A stretch of DNA of 25,942 nucleotides from the NCBI GenBank assembly GCA_964424105.1, contig CAYRHJ010000037.1, forward strand, positions 1 to 25,942, in the 5' to 3' direction. Both the position numbers and the translations under genes were made by a program. Each line of letters starts with the position of its first letter. Position 1 is the first letter of the stretch. The notes beneath the pieces were generated by a model, which searched no databases, was not told the DNA's origin, and worked only from the letters and a program-made list of their open reading frames with translations. This stretch comes from CAYRHJ01 sp964424105. Its GTDB lineage: Bacteria > Planctomycetota > Phycisphaerae > UBA1845. Of this stretch, positions 1 through 8,121 are shown piece after piece.

Positions 1-227
1 TGAAGACCGCTCCCTGAATAGGTGGTTTCTGGAGTTAGTGGCGCGGTTCGGGTGCCATGGACTGCGTCGTCCGTTTGCCATACTGGACGCTCCCGCCTTG
101 GTCGCGTCCAGGGTCGCGGCTCGGTTCAGATAGGTGATTCCAATTCTGACACACTACACCAAATATCGCGCTGCGGCCAATTACGACACCCATGGACGTC
201 ATACCAGACAATCAAATGGACCGGCGG
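1..227. other. Window edge without a convincing gene
   Basis: This stretch lies downstream of the minus-strand kinase gene. I see no ORF with protein-like composition and no clear terminator. Bases 7-16 read CCGCTCCCTG, the reverse complement of the right half of repeat family A (compare 3291-3300), so a decayed repeat copy is likely at the edge. The remainder shows nothing I can name. Confidence 0.4.
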
Positions 228-1874
228 TCAAGCCGTGGGAAGGAGGCGGGGGTCGGTGGTCGTCGGTGGATCGGAGTCGACGAGGCTGTCGCGAATCTCT
301 TTTTGACGCGGGCGACGAAGCTCCGACCGGGAATCGATCCAGCGGCGAAGATCGTCGCGTGAGACGGGAATGTTGCCCAAACGTTCGATCTCCAACGCGG
401 CTGCGGCATTCCCGATGTAGGCGGCGTGGGTCAGGCTCCGCCCGCCGCCCAATGCCAGCGACGCAGCCGCCAACAGGGCATCGCCCGCGCCCAGACGATC
501 GACGCGGAGATTCGCAAAGCTGGGCAGGTGCTCGCTGATCAAACGTGCGTTCCAGTCGCTCAAACCGGGGGCTTGCCCCTGTCGAGCAAACGTGACCAGT
601 CCTTTCTTTTCCAGCGTGACGATGAGGTGTCGGGCCTGCGTTTGGGTGAGCAGGTCATACGCAGCCGCGGACAGTCCGCTGTCGTAGTCGTTCAAATTGG
701 AGCGGAGTTCGCGCTCCGTAGGACACAGCAGGTCGGCGTTGCGAAAGGCCAGCAGGTTCGCGCGGGCCCCGCTCACGTCGGCGGTCAGGACGGGTCGGCG
801 GCGGCCCCAAAGCGCCATAATTTTGTCGACGAACGATTCGGAGATCATGCCGAATCCGAAATCGCAGAAAATAACGACGTCGACGCTGGGGGCGTGGTCT
901 GCGACAACCGACAATGCCTGCCGTTCAGCCAACGAATCGAGCGGCACGCGATCGCCCTGCTCTACCTTCAGGAGCTTGGCATCGTCTACGAGATAACGGG
1001 TTTTTTGCACCAACGATGGGCGGCAGCGAATCATGTGCGATCGGACGCCTTCGGCGTGCAGCACGTTTTCCAACGAGGTCGAAGCGGCATCCGTCCCCGC
1101 GGCCGTCAGCAGGGCTGCGCTGGCCCCCATGGCTGCGACATGACGCGCCACGATGGCCGCTCCCCCCACGAACTCCCGTCGATCGATTTGCTTGAGCGCC
1201 AACATCGGCGCTTCGCTGGCCACGTCGACTGCGTCGCAAAAGACGTATTGATCCATGACGGTATCGCCGACGACCAAAACGCGTAGGCTTTGAAACCCGT
1301 CCACGGTATTGGATAACGATTCGACGGACAGATCGTGGCGACGACAGAAGACCCGTCCGCGTTCCAGCTCGATGGCCGGCTGCTCGGTTATGGCATCGAT
1401 GATTTTGGTGGAACTGAAAACGATCTCGCCGCTGGAAAAAATGACCCGCCCGCCGTTCCGTTCGACGATCTGCCGTTCGGCCAGGAAGCGGGGGTCTTCC
1501 GATAGCTCGTATTCGCGACCCTTGACGTAGATGTCAGGCTTGACCTCGCCCAGAATCCGCTCCGCGGTTGGGTTTGGATCTATGTAAACCAGGTCCACGC
1601 ATTCCAAAGCCGCCAGATTTTCAGCGCGAAGCTCTTGCGGGATGTAGGGTCGCTGGTTGCCCTTGGTAACGTTGGCATCACCGGTCAACGAGGCCAGGAG
1701 AACGTCGCCTTGCCGGCGGGCGAATTCGAGATAGCGGATGTGGCCCGGATGAACAATGTCGAAACAGCCGTGACACTGCACGACGGTGCGTCGTTCTCGC
1801 TTGGCCCGGGCGGTGATTTCGAGCAGGCGTGCCCGCGAGACGATCTTGTGTTGAAAACTGAGTGGGACGTTCAT
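228..1874 (-). CDS. hldE: Bifunctional heptose-phosphate nucleotidyltransferase/kinase, HldE-like with reversed domain order
   Basis: Predicted to make activated ADP-heptose for the LPS inner core in the cytoplasm: a PfkB-type kinase phosphorylates heptose 7-phosphate and a nucleotidyltransferase adds the nucleotide. From the ATG at 1874 the protein has 548 residues. Residues 10-160 are a cytidylyltransferase-like fold with GCFDIVHPGHI at 36-46 and a later FSSTKIIDAI. From about residue 196 a ribokinase-family domain follows (LVVGDTVMDQY, SEAP, VGGAA), with the catalytic GAGD at 462-465. In the enterobacterial enzyme the kinase comes first, so the order here is swapped. An in-frame ATG at 1937 would add 21 residues. 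I prefer 1874 because similarity begins there and the upstream ORF stops 2 bases before it. The family is secure; the exact sugar and nucleotide are inferred. Confidence 0.85.
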   Translation of the reverse strand: MNVPLSFQHKIVSRARLLEITARAKRERRTVVQCHGCFDIVHPGHIRYLEFARRQGDVLLASLTGDANVTKGNQRPYIPQELRAENLAALECVDLVYIDPNPTAERILGEVKPDIYVKGREYELSEDPRFLAERQIVERNGGRVIFSSGEIVFSSTKIIDAITEQPAIELERGRVFCRRHDLSVESLSNTVDGFQSLRVLVVGDTVMDQYVFCDAVDVASEAPMLALKQIDRREFVGGAAIVARHVAAMGASAALLTAAGTDAASTSLENVLHAEGVRSHMIRCRPSLVQKTRYLVDDAKLLKVEQGDRVPLDSLAERQALSVVADHAPSVDVVIFCDFGFGMISESFVDKIMALWGRRRPVLTADVSGARANLLAFRNADLLCPTERELRSNLNDYDSGLSAAAYDLLTQTQARHLIVTLEKKGLVTFARQGQAPGLSDWNARLISEHLPSFANLRVDRLGAGDALLAAASLALGGGRSLTHAAYIGNAAAALEIERLGNIPVSRDDLRRWIDSRSELRRPRQKEIRDSLVDSDPPTTTDPRLLPTA

Positions 1875-1876
1875 GA

Positions 1877-2077
1877 TTAGCGGTTTGGATACTCCGATCG
1901 AATCTTGTCCAGCCTGATATCGGCATCGAGGGTCCACCGGCTAAACGGAAAGGTCCAGGCTCCGCCCGGGGTCAGCCAAGTTGATTTTCCGCCCGGTGTT
2001 CGTATGATGACCTTCTCATCCGCCTGGAATGTAGTGCGATCGGCGCGGACGACGGTCCAGGTACACTTTTTCGACAC
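1877..2077 (-). CDS. Possible small ORF of 66 residues upstream of the HldE-like gene
   Basis: A GTG-started ORF whose TAA ends two bases before the ATG of the HldE-like gene, an arrangement typical of coupled genes. The product is basic and unusually rich in tryptophan (five Trp in 66 residues). It contains TPGGKSTWLTPGGAW-like Gly/Pro/Trp segments and ends in a charged helix-like tail. I do not recognise a family. No signal peptide or membrane segment is visible. The frame stays open upstream of the GTG, so the true start is uncertain, and the SD-like GAGG directly abuts the GTG. It may instead be leader sequence. The divergent lptF gene begins only 57 bases away. Confidence 0.4.
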   Translation of the reverse strand: MSKKCTWTVVRADRTTFQADEKVIIRTPGGKSTWLTPGGAWTFPFSRWTLDADIRLDKIRSEYPNR

Positions 2078-2134
2078 CCTCGGACATCGCCGGCGATTGA
2101 ATCGACGAATCGCCGCGGTCCTAATGCGGGAACC

Positions 2135-3769
2135 ATGCTTCCGACGTTGCAGTGGTACATATTTCGCGAGATGGGTAAGACGTTCCTGCTGACGGCGGTC
2201 GGGCTGACGGTGGTGATCGGCTTGGGCGGCGGGGCGATGAACCTGCTCGATATCGAGCGCGTCACGCCATCGCAGCTTTTGCGCCTGATGCTCCTGGTCT
2301 TGCCCGTCGCGGGCACGCTAACCATCCCCATCGCAGCTCTGTACAGCGCGACCGTGACCTACGGACGACTGAGCGCGGATAACGAGTTCCTGGCCTGCCG
2401 GGCGAGCGGAATCAACGTGCTGCGACTTTTTTTCCCCACGGCGATCATCAGCCTGTTTTCCGCCGCGTGTACTTTTTATTTCACCTGTTTCATGATTCCC
2501 GGTTTGATCCGCGATTTGAACACATTTGCCCGAACGGGGATTCGGCAGTTCGTTCAGCAACAGGTGAGTTCGCCGCAACGTTTGGCGCTGCCGGGCGGGC
2601 GCTATCGGATTTATGCGGACGGCGCCGATCGATCGGAAGATGGTGACGCCGTCGTGCTGCGGGGGTTCGCCTTCGTCAAGCATGGCCCGCAAAGCTGGGA
2701 TGCGGTGGGGACGGGGGGGGAAATCGTCATTCGCTTCGAATCCGACGAGCGCGACGACGCTCCGCTGTTGTCGGCGGATTTGTACGACGTGACCTATTAC
2801 GATTGGCGGGACGGTCGCTGGTTGCAGGCGGAGCATCAGCAGGCGCGCCCCAACCGAATCCCGATGCGCATCCGCCAGCGAGTCAAATGGCTCAACCTTG
2901 CGGAGCTAATTAGACTTCGCAGCGAGCCGGAAAATTGGCCTCGTGTCCGGTCCGTGCTCAACAAGCTGCGCGGCGAGATTGCCAAGGGTCGTTATTGCGC
3001 GTCGGTTCAGGAGCAATTCGATCGGCAGGGGTCGTTGAAACTTGTGACGGCGGGTGGAACGATCCAACTTCACGCCCAAACCTGTTATCGTGATACGGTC
3101 CGCGAAGACGCCGTCAAGTTTGAACACCTTTCCGTCACCGACGAACGCCATTCGATCACTCGATCCGTTACCGGGGAGCAGGCGCATTTATGGGTGGAAT
3201 CGGACGATGACGGTCGGCTGACGCAGGCCATTTTGGAAATCACCGGCGAGGTGGCTGTTCGCGAACACCTCTTAACAGAGCCGCGACCGTCAGGGAGCGG
3301 TCTTGCGCCGATGCGCAAGGCGCGGGAGCGATTTGGGGACATCGCCGTCCCGGAAGACATCCGCGCGTCCATAGCCGACGTGCCGCATGATGAACTGCTG
3401 CAATTGCCGCCCGAACCCAGTTGGCTGTCGACCATCTTCGATCTTCGCGCGGAGGCCACCGAAGAACAGGCCGGCTTCGTGCGCGAGGTCACATCCGAGC
3501 TGCATTCGCGATTGGCGTTCAGCGTGAGCGCCTTCGTGCTCGTCTTGTTGGGGGCGACGCTGGGTACGATGTTGCGCGGTTCGCAGATCATGTCCGCGTT
3601 CGGAATCAGCTTCGTGCCCGCGTTACTGGTGACCGTGATGAACATCATGGGCCGACAGTTGGCCGAAAAGGCCGGACTTTCCATGGTGGGCATCGCCGTG
3701 ATCTGGGGAACGATTGGGCTGGTGGGCATGATCGACATCTGGACGTTGCGACGGGTGATTCGAAGATGA
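2135..3769 (+). CDS. lptF: LptF-like LPS export permease with an enlarged periplasmic domain
   Basis: A YjgP/YjgQ-family permease, one of the two inner-membrane subunits that with LptB extract LPS from the inner membrane and pass it to LptC/LptA. About three hydrophobic segments lie within residues 1-130 and about three more in the last 100 residues, flanking a long soluble region expected to face the periplasm. At 544 residues it is much longer than the roughly 366 residues of the E. coli protein; the extra length is in the soluble part. Residues 379-389 (LLTEPRPSGSG) are encoded by a copy of intergenic repeat family A, which sits in frame. The start ATG follows GCGGGAACC. The stop overlaps the lptG start as ATGA, so the two subunits are probably translationally coupled. 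The assignment as F rather than G follows from gene order only. Confidence 0.85.
   Translation: MLPTLQWYIFREMGKTFLLTAVGLTVVIGLGGGAMNLLDIERVTPSQLLRLMLLVLPVAGTLTIPIAALYSATVTYGRLSADNEFLACRASGINVLRLFFPTAIISLFSAACTFYFTCFMIPGLIRDLNTFARTGIRQFVQQQVSSPQRLALPGGRYRIYADGADRSEDGDAVVLRGFAFVKHGPQSWDAVGTGGEIVIRFESDERDDAPLLSADLYDVTYYDWRDGRWLQAEHQQARPNRIPMRIRQRVKWLNLAELIRLRSEPENWPRVRSVLNKLRGEIAKGRYCASVQEQFDRQGSLKLVTAGGTIQLHAQTCYRDTVREDAVKFEHLSVTDERHSITRSVTGEQAHLWVESDDDGRLTQAILEITGEVAVREHLLTEPRPSGSGLAPMRKARERFGDIAVPEDIRASIADVPHDELLQLPPEPSWLSTIFDLRAEATEEQAGFVREVTSELHSRLAFSVSAFVLVLLGATLGTMLRGSQIMSAFGISFVPALLVTVMNIMGRQLAEKAGLSMVGIAVIWGTIGLVGMIDIWTLRRVIRR
3271..3300. repeat. Repeat family A inside lptF
   Basis: Starts CTTAACAGAG; the core 3281-3300 folds as CCGC GA CC GTCA GG GA GCGG, that is a 4-bp stem, tandem G.A mismatches, 2 bp and a GTCA loop. 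It is identical over 30 bases to 11336-11365 and differs at one base from 21084-21113. It lies in the reading frame of lptF without a stop. Confidence 0.85.
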
Positions 3770-4869
3770 CCTTGCTGGACCGCTACATTCTGCGTTCCTT
3801 GGCGTTCAATTACTGCGTGGCGTTGATCATCATGATCAGCCTGTACATGTTGCTCGACCTTTTTTTCAACATCGACGAATTCACCGAAACGGACGAGACG
3901 ATTTCGGCGGTGATCGCCGGCGTCGGCGGTTATTACGGCGCGCATCTGTTCCTGTACTTCTCGCAACTTTCCGGGGTCATTACCCTGTTCGCCTGCATGA
4001 CCACGCTGGCCCGCATGCGAAAAGCCAACGAGCTGACGGCTATGCTTGCGTCGGGGGTCAGCTTGTATCGAGTCGCGGTCCCGGTGATGGGATTCGGATT
4101 GGCCACCTCGCTTTTCTGGTACGTCGACACCGAATGGATCATTCCCCGCGTCGCGCATCGTCTGGCCCGCAGTCACGAAGACGCCGCCGGCACGAAGGCT
4201 CGCGGGGTGTGGTTCGTCAAGGACCTGGATGGATCACTCCTGTCCGCGCTGGAATTCATTCCCGCGGACGCGGAAATGAAAAGGTTGCTGGTTCTGCGAC
4301 GTGCGAAGGACGGGTCGGCGGAGAGCATTCTCGAGGCGGAGAAGGCCAACTGGGTGCCGATTCCAGCCCATCCCAACGGCGGCCTGTGGAAACTCGTGCG
4401 GGGTGTGGAAAGATTTCGCCGGGTCAGCGAGGCCGACCTCGGTCCGCGGGACCGCGTTGAAGCCGTCCCCGTCGATCGATTCGAAAGCTCCTTGTCACCG
4501 GAAGAAATCGAAGTCCGCCAAGCTCAGCAGTGGCTGAATTACACTTCCGCCGGCAAGCTTTCCGAGTTGGCGGAACGCGACCCCACGATCCTGCCGCGCA
4601 TCCGGCAAATCCAGCATGGCCGATTCGCCACCCCGCTGATACATCTGCTCATGCTCCTGTTGGGGTTGCCGTTTTTCTTGAGCCGCGAACCCGCCAACAT
4701 TCTGACGGACGCCGGTAAATGTCTCGCCGTCTGCGGGTTGTGTTTCTTCCTGGCAGCCGTCGGGGAAAACTTTGTCGTCACGCAGCGACTTTCGGCGCTT
4801 CCTTCCTGGCTGCCCTTGATTGTTTTCGCCCCGGTGGCGGTGGTCATGATCGACCGCGTCCGCACCTGA
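3766..4869 (+). CDS. lptG: LptG-like LPS export permease
   Basis: The second YjgP/YjgQ-family permease of the LPS transporter, predicted 367 residues, close to the usual length. An N-terminal hydrophobic segment (about 10-32, LAFNYCVALIIMISLYMLL) is followed by a second and third near residues 60-80 and 100-120. A soluble periplasmic domain comes next, then three C-terminal segments starting at PLIHLLMLLLGLPFFL. The frame is open far upstream of 3766, but that part is antisense-like and overlaps lptF. The ATG at 3766, overlapping the lptF stop, gives the expected N-terminus. It forms a two-gene unit with lptF, divergent from the HldE-like gene, so this locus joins LPS core synthesis with LPS export. 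Confidence 0.88.
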   Translation: MTLLDRYILRSLAFNYCVALIIMISLYMLLDLFFNIDEFTETDETISAVIAGVGGYYGAHLFLYFSQLSGVITLFACMTTLARMRKANELTAMLASGVSLYRVAVPVMGFGLATSLFWYVDTEWIIPRVAHRLARSHEDAAGTKARGVWFVKDLDGSLLSALEFIPADAEMKRLLVLRRAKDGSAESILEAEKANWVPIPAHPNGGLWKLVRGVERFRRVSEADLGPRDRVEAVPVDRFESSLSPEEIEVRQAQQWLNYTSAGKLSELAERDPTILPRIRQIQHGRFATPLIHLLMLLLGLPFFLSREPANILTDAGKCLAVCGLCFFLAAVGENFVVTQRLSALPSWLPLIVFAPVAVVMIDRVRT

Positions 4870-4930
4870 GCCTGCAATCGTTCCACAATTCGGGGATGCG
4901 TCGCGCATCGATTGACGTTACCATAGATGT

Positions 4931-5863
4931 ATGAATGCGCCGTCGCCCACTCATCTCGCTGAAGCGCCGTGGGTGCCGCTCCAATCCCTCGACATCTTGT
5001 GGTTTCAAGTCGGCGGTACCATCTGCAACCTTCGATGTCACCACTGTTTCATCAGTTGTTCACCGGAGAATGACACGTTTGGCTTCATGTCCTTGGAATT
5101 GTGCTCGCGGTACCTGCGGGAGGGCGTGGCCCTGGGCGCCAAGGAATTCTATTTCACGGGCGGCGAACCGTTCGCCAATCCGGACCTTTGTGACATTCTG
5201 GAGGACGCGCTGCGATACGGACCGTCGACCGTTTTAACCAACGCCACGCTCTTTCGAGACACGACGATGGCCCGGTTGCGGCGGATGCGACAAGCGTCGG
5301 CTCACGTCCTCGAACTGCGCGTCAGCATCGATGGTTACACGTCCGCCATGAACGATCCCATCCGTGGCCAAGGGACTTTCGACCGCGCCATGGAGGGGAT
5401 CGGTCGATTGGTGCAAAGTGAATTCAACCCGATCATCACCATCATGCGTTCGTGGGCGGGTTGCGACGAAGAGGTCCTTTCCGGCTTCACAGAAACTCTC
5501 CGTGCCGTGGGATATGCGGAACCGCGGCTCAAAATCCTCCCGTCCATCAAACTGGGAGCGGAAGCTCGGCGGACGCGGGGTTATTCGGATTGCGAACGCG
5601 TCACGCACGAGATGATGTGCGGCTTCGACCTGTCGAAGTTGATTTGCAGCCATGCCCGATTGCTGACCGACCGCGGGGTCTGGGTCTGCCCGATTCTGCC
5701 CGACGCGCCGGAGGCGAGGATGTCCGATAGCGTTTCCAACGCTCTGGGCGGCTACCCGTTACGGCATCAGGCGTGCTTTACATGCTGGAAGCACGGTGCT
5801 ATCTGCTTGAATTCCAGCGGCGCAGGGTGTTCCGGGAATGACGTCCGATCTTCGCCGCGTTGA
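4931..5863 (+). CDS. Radical SAM protein with a SPASM-like C-terminal cysteine cluster
   Basis: A 310-residue cytoplasmic radical SAM enzyme. The cluster-binding motif CNLRCHHC gives Cys32, Cys36 and Cys39, and FTGGEP follows near residue 76, as expected for S-adenosylmethionine binding. The C-terminus carries Cys239-X9-G-X3-Cys253, a gap, then Cys282-X2-Cys285-X6-Cys292 and Cys300. This resembles the spacing of SPASM/twitch domains that hold auxiliary 4Fe-4S clusters in peptide-modifying and sulfatase-maturing enzymes. No precursor peptide, sulfatase or partner gene is visible nearby, so the substrate is unknown. The ATG at 4931 has no good ribosome site; similarity to the family begins near residue 17. 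A perfect 14-bp tandem duplication spans the stop codon (5854-5881), so the last residues may have changed recently. Confidence 0.78.
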   Translation: MNAPSPTHLAEAPWVPLQSLDILWFQVGGTICNLRCHHCFISCSPENDTFGFMSLELCSRYLREGVALGAKEFYFTGGEPFANPDLCDILEDALRYGPSTVLTNATLFRDTTMARLRRMRQASAHVLELRVSIDGYTSAMNDPIRGQGTFDRAMEGIGRLVQSEFNPIITIMRSWAGCDEEVLSGFTETLRAVGYAEPRLKILPSIKLGAEARRTRGYSDCERVTHEMMCGFDLSKLICSHARLLTDRGVWVCPILPDAPEARMSDSVSNALGGYPLRHQACFTCWKHGAICLNSSGAGCSGNDVRSSPR

Positions 5864-5881
5864 CGGTGCCGCGTTGACGGT
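5854..5881. repeat. Perfect 14-bp tandem duplication over the radical SAM stop codon
   Basis: GCCGCGTTGACGGT occurs at 5854-5867 and again at 5868-5881 without mismatch. The TGA stop at 5861-5863 lies in the first copy. This looks like a recent slippage or duplication event. Confidence 0.8.
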
Positions 5882-6040
5882 CGCCCAAACGCTTGATTCT
5901 CGCATTGGAATAAAAATTTTTTATAGAAAGGCTCGTGCCGATACAGCCATCCTGCGGTTATTAGACGCAGATTGGCCATGGGAATGACGGGGGAATCGAT
6001 TTGCGGCTTGAATTTGCCCGGTCGGTGCTGGTAAGCTTGT

Positions 6041-6060
6041 AGTAGCGGCTTCAGCCGCCA
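6041..6060. repeat. Small hairpin repeat, GCGGC/GCCGC with TTCA loop
   Basis: AGTAGCGGCTTCAGCCGCCA folds with GCGGC (6045-6049) pairing with GCCGC (6054-6058) around TTCA. It lies about 40 bases upstream of the next gene. Its shape is that of a dispersed intergenic palindrome rather than a terminator, since no T-run follows. This is the only copy in the window, so calling it a repeat family is inference. Confidence 0.5.
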
Positions 6061-6097
6061 CACACTTTCCATCGAACGTTATCGCGGAAGGCTCGTC

Positions 6098-6853
6098 ATG
6101 ATGAAGGTCATCGGTGTCCGACGAACGACGCAGTTCCGACGCTTCGTCTGGATTCTGGGAGCGGTTTGGGTCGTGGGTGCGCGGCTGGTATGGGCCGACC
6201 TTTGCATGCTCACGCCCGATGGCCGTCAACTGATTGAATCGATTGACTCCCTCGAACATTCACCTGAAAAACAAGCCTCGCCCGCGAATTCGCCTGATGA
6301 GGCGTGGCGATGGACAATCGCAACGTTTAGCCTGGGGCAAGATCGCGGCGAGGCGAACGAATCGAACAACGGCGACGGCGACTTCCGCGTACACGGACGG
6401 TTTGATGATCCGCTGATGTTTCTTGACGAAGCCGAGCGTGCGGAATGGGAGTTGTGGTGGCAAGAGATGGAAGCGTTGCTCAAGCACGAATCGGTTTGGG
6501 CGGATTCCGGGCTGGTGGCTGACCCGATCCCCCCGGTCGCCATCTATGAGATCGGTTTTCAGGCCATGAGCGTGCCGGAGTTTGCCGAGGACCATTTTGG
6601 CCGAGGGGCCCGCGGTGCGGGGCAGGGCGGACGGAGTTTCAATGTCAGCCTGATCGGGCAGATGGCCGTCCCCAGGGGGCGGGCGGAATCCTACACGTCC
6701 CGCGTACACAAGATCGGCGAGCAGTATTTTCTTGATTGGCCCTGGTCGATGCGCGAAGGTACCAATATGTTCTTCTGGGTGATCGGGCCGCCCGCGCTGG
6801 TGTTTTTCAGCGTCCTGGGAATGACCGTCGTCAATCGTCCAACCAGCCGGTAA
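6098..6853 (+). CDS. Membrane-anchored protein of unknown function
   Basis: A 251-residue protein I cannot assign to a family. Residues 9-33 contain a basic stretch followed by a hydrophobic core (FVWILGAVWVVGARLVWA) that reads as a signal peptide or N-terminal anchor. A second hydrophobic segment lies near 224-244 (MFFWVIGPPALVFFSVLGM). The middle is acidic and hydrophilic, so most of the chain is probably periplasmic with a C-terminal membrane anchor. The ribosome site GGAAGG (6088-6093) sits before a double ATG at 6098/6101, which supports the start. It stands alone between the radical SAM gene and dprA, with repeats on both sides. Confidence 0.6.
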   Translation: MMKVIGVRRTTQFRRFVWILGAVWVVGARLVWADLCMLTPDGRQLIESIDSLEHSPEKQASPANSPDEAWRWTIATFSLGQDRGEANESNNGDGDFRVHGRFDDPLMFLDEAERAEWELWWQEMEALLKHESVWADSGLVADPIPPVAIYEIGFQAMSVPEFAEDHFGRGARGAGQGGRSFNVSLIGQMAVPRGRAESYTSRVHKIGEQYFLDWPWSMREGTNMFFWVIGPPALVFFSVLGMTVVNRPTSR

Positions 6854-6860
6854 CGACGGA

Positions 6861-6888
6861 AGGCGGGAGGCTGTAGGCGGGAGGCTGT
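6861..6888. repeat. Perfect 14-bp tandem duplication
   Basis: AGGCGGGAGGCTGT is present at 6861-6874 and 6875-6888 without mismatch, a few bases after the stop of the preceding gene. It adjoins the family B palindrome at 6900. Confidence 0.75.
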
Positions 6889-6899
6889 AGGGTTTCCGC

Positions 6900-6926
6900 C
6901 CTGCCTGTGCCGGCACGGCAGACAGG
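6900..6926. repeat. Palindromic repeat family B, copy 1
   Basis: A 27-bp imperfect palindrome beginning CCTGCCTGTG and ending GGCAGACAGG, 33 bases before the dprA start. CCTG pairs with CAGG and CTG with CAG around a C/A mismatch; the centre GTGCCGGCAC is itself self-complementary. It matches the reverse complement of 9515-9538 at all but one position of the shared 24 bases, and resembles the element inserted at 20450-20483. Confidence 0.7.
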
Positions 6927-6959
6927 CGGTTCCTGGTTCGGTGTTTTTGGACACAGTTC

Positions 6960-8120
6960 ATGTCGGGTGAACTCATCGACGTTGCCTCACCGGTCGCAAG
7001 AAAATATCTGCGTCTGCAACGCGCACCAAACGTCGGCCCGGTGTGCACGCGCAAACTGATCGCACATTTTGGTTCGATCGATGCCGTGTTTGAAGCGTCC
7101 ACACAGGAGTTGGAACGCGTTTCCGACGTGGGAAGACACCGCGCAGAATCCATCCGTCGAGCGCGGGAAAATGAATCACTGGACGATGAACTCGCCCACA
7201 CAGCCGAACTGGGCTGCCGTATCATCTGCCTGGAAGATAAAAACTACCCCCAATCGCTGCGGCACATTCCTGATCCGCCCGTCTGTATCGGGTACCGTGG
7301 GACCATCGAGGAGACCGATGGGTTAGCCGTCGCTGTCGTGGGTTCGAGGCGATGCACGCGGTATGCCGTGGAACAAGCAGAACGATTCGGCGCGCTGCTC
7401 GGTCAGGCGGGCATCACCGTCGTGTCGGGAATGGCCCGGGGCGCTGATGCAGCCGCCCATCGCGGAGCGCTGCAAGCCGGCGGGCGGACGCTGGCGGTTC
7501 AGGGGTGCGGTTTGGCGCATATCTATCCGCCCGAGCATGCAGATCTCGCCGAACGGATAACGTCCAGCGGCGCGCTGATTTCCGAATTGCCGCTGACCAC
7601 CGCGCCCGATGCCGCCAATTTTCCGCCCAGGAATCGCATCATTGTGGGGCTGTCGCTCGGCGTGCTGGTCGTTGAGGCCGGCCTGAAGAGCGGCGCACTC
7701 ATCTCCGCCAGACTGGGCAATGAATACAATCGCGAGGTGTTTGCCATCCCCGGTCTGATCAACAATCCAACCGCACAAGGAACCAACGCCTTGATTCGCG
7801 ATGGAGCAGCCAAGCTGGTCACGTGTCTGGATGACTTACTCGACGAGCTGGGGGAGGCGGGCAACCTGCTCCGCCAGACGACAACCTCGACCGCTTCGAC
7901 CATCGCGGATTCCACGCTACTACCCATTCGACTCGACCCGAGCGAACAGGCTGTTCTTGACGCCATTGAAGACGAGGACACGTCGTTGGAGCACATTTGC
8001 CAACGTTCCGGGCTTTCCGCGGCCGCGGTGGCCGCTGGTTTGACCCGCCTTCAAATGAAAGGGGCAGTTGTGCAACGTCCGGGGAACTACTTTTCACGCC
8101 GTCGCCCCGTCGGACTTTAG
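6960..8120 (+). CDS. dprA: DNA processing protein DprA
   Basis: DprA binds incoming single-stranded DNA and loads RecA during natural transformation; it acts in the cytoplasm. The 386-residue product has the three expected parts. An N-terminal helix-hairpin-helix/SAM-like region comes first (APNVGPVCTRKLIAHFG onward). A Rossmann-like DNA-processing domain follows, with VVGSRRCTRYA, SGMARGADAAAH, CGLAHIYPPEH, FPPRNRIIVGLS and GALISARLGNEYNREVFAIPG. A C-terminal winged-helix-like segment closes the protein (EQAVLDAIEDEDTSLEHIC). Length and motif order are normal. The ATG at 6960 has no obvious ribosome site. The stop is one base before the ATG of the Nudix gene, so coupling is likely. No other competence gene lies in the window. 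Confidence 0.93.
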   Translation: MSGELIDVASPVARKYLRLQRAPNVGPVCTRKLIAHFGSIDAVFEASTQELERVSDVGRHRAESIRRARENESLDDELAHTAELGCRIICLEDKNYPQSLRHIPDPPVCIGYRGTIEETDGLAVAVVGSRRCTRYAVEQAERFGALLGQAGITVVSGMARGADAAAHRGALQAGGRTLAVQGCGLAHIYPPEHADLAERITSSGALISELPLTTAPDAANFPPRNRIIVGLSLGVLVVEAGLKSGALISARLGNEYNREVFAIPGLINNPTAQGTNALIRDGAAKLVTCLDDLLDELGEAGNLLRQTTTSTASTIADSTLLPIRLDPSEQAVLDAIEDEDTSLEHICQRSGLSAAAVAAGLTRLQMKGAVVQRPGNYFSRRRPVGL

Positions 8121-8121
8121 A

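Noticed and set aside
426..1286. Plus-strand frame of 286 codons opposite the HldE-like gene
   Set aside because: Its composition is a mirror of the coding strand and the minus-strand product has clear family motifs.
3421..3765. Upstream extension of the lptG frame
   Set aside because: It lies entirely inside lptF in another frame and is rich in Arg/His typical of shadow frames; the ATG at 3766 gives the normal LptG N-terminus.
3085..4176. Long minus-strand frame of 363 codons across lptF/lptG
   Set aside because: It is antisense to two clear membrane-protein genes and has no recognisable domain.
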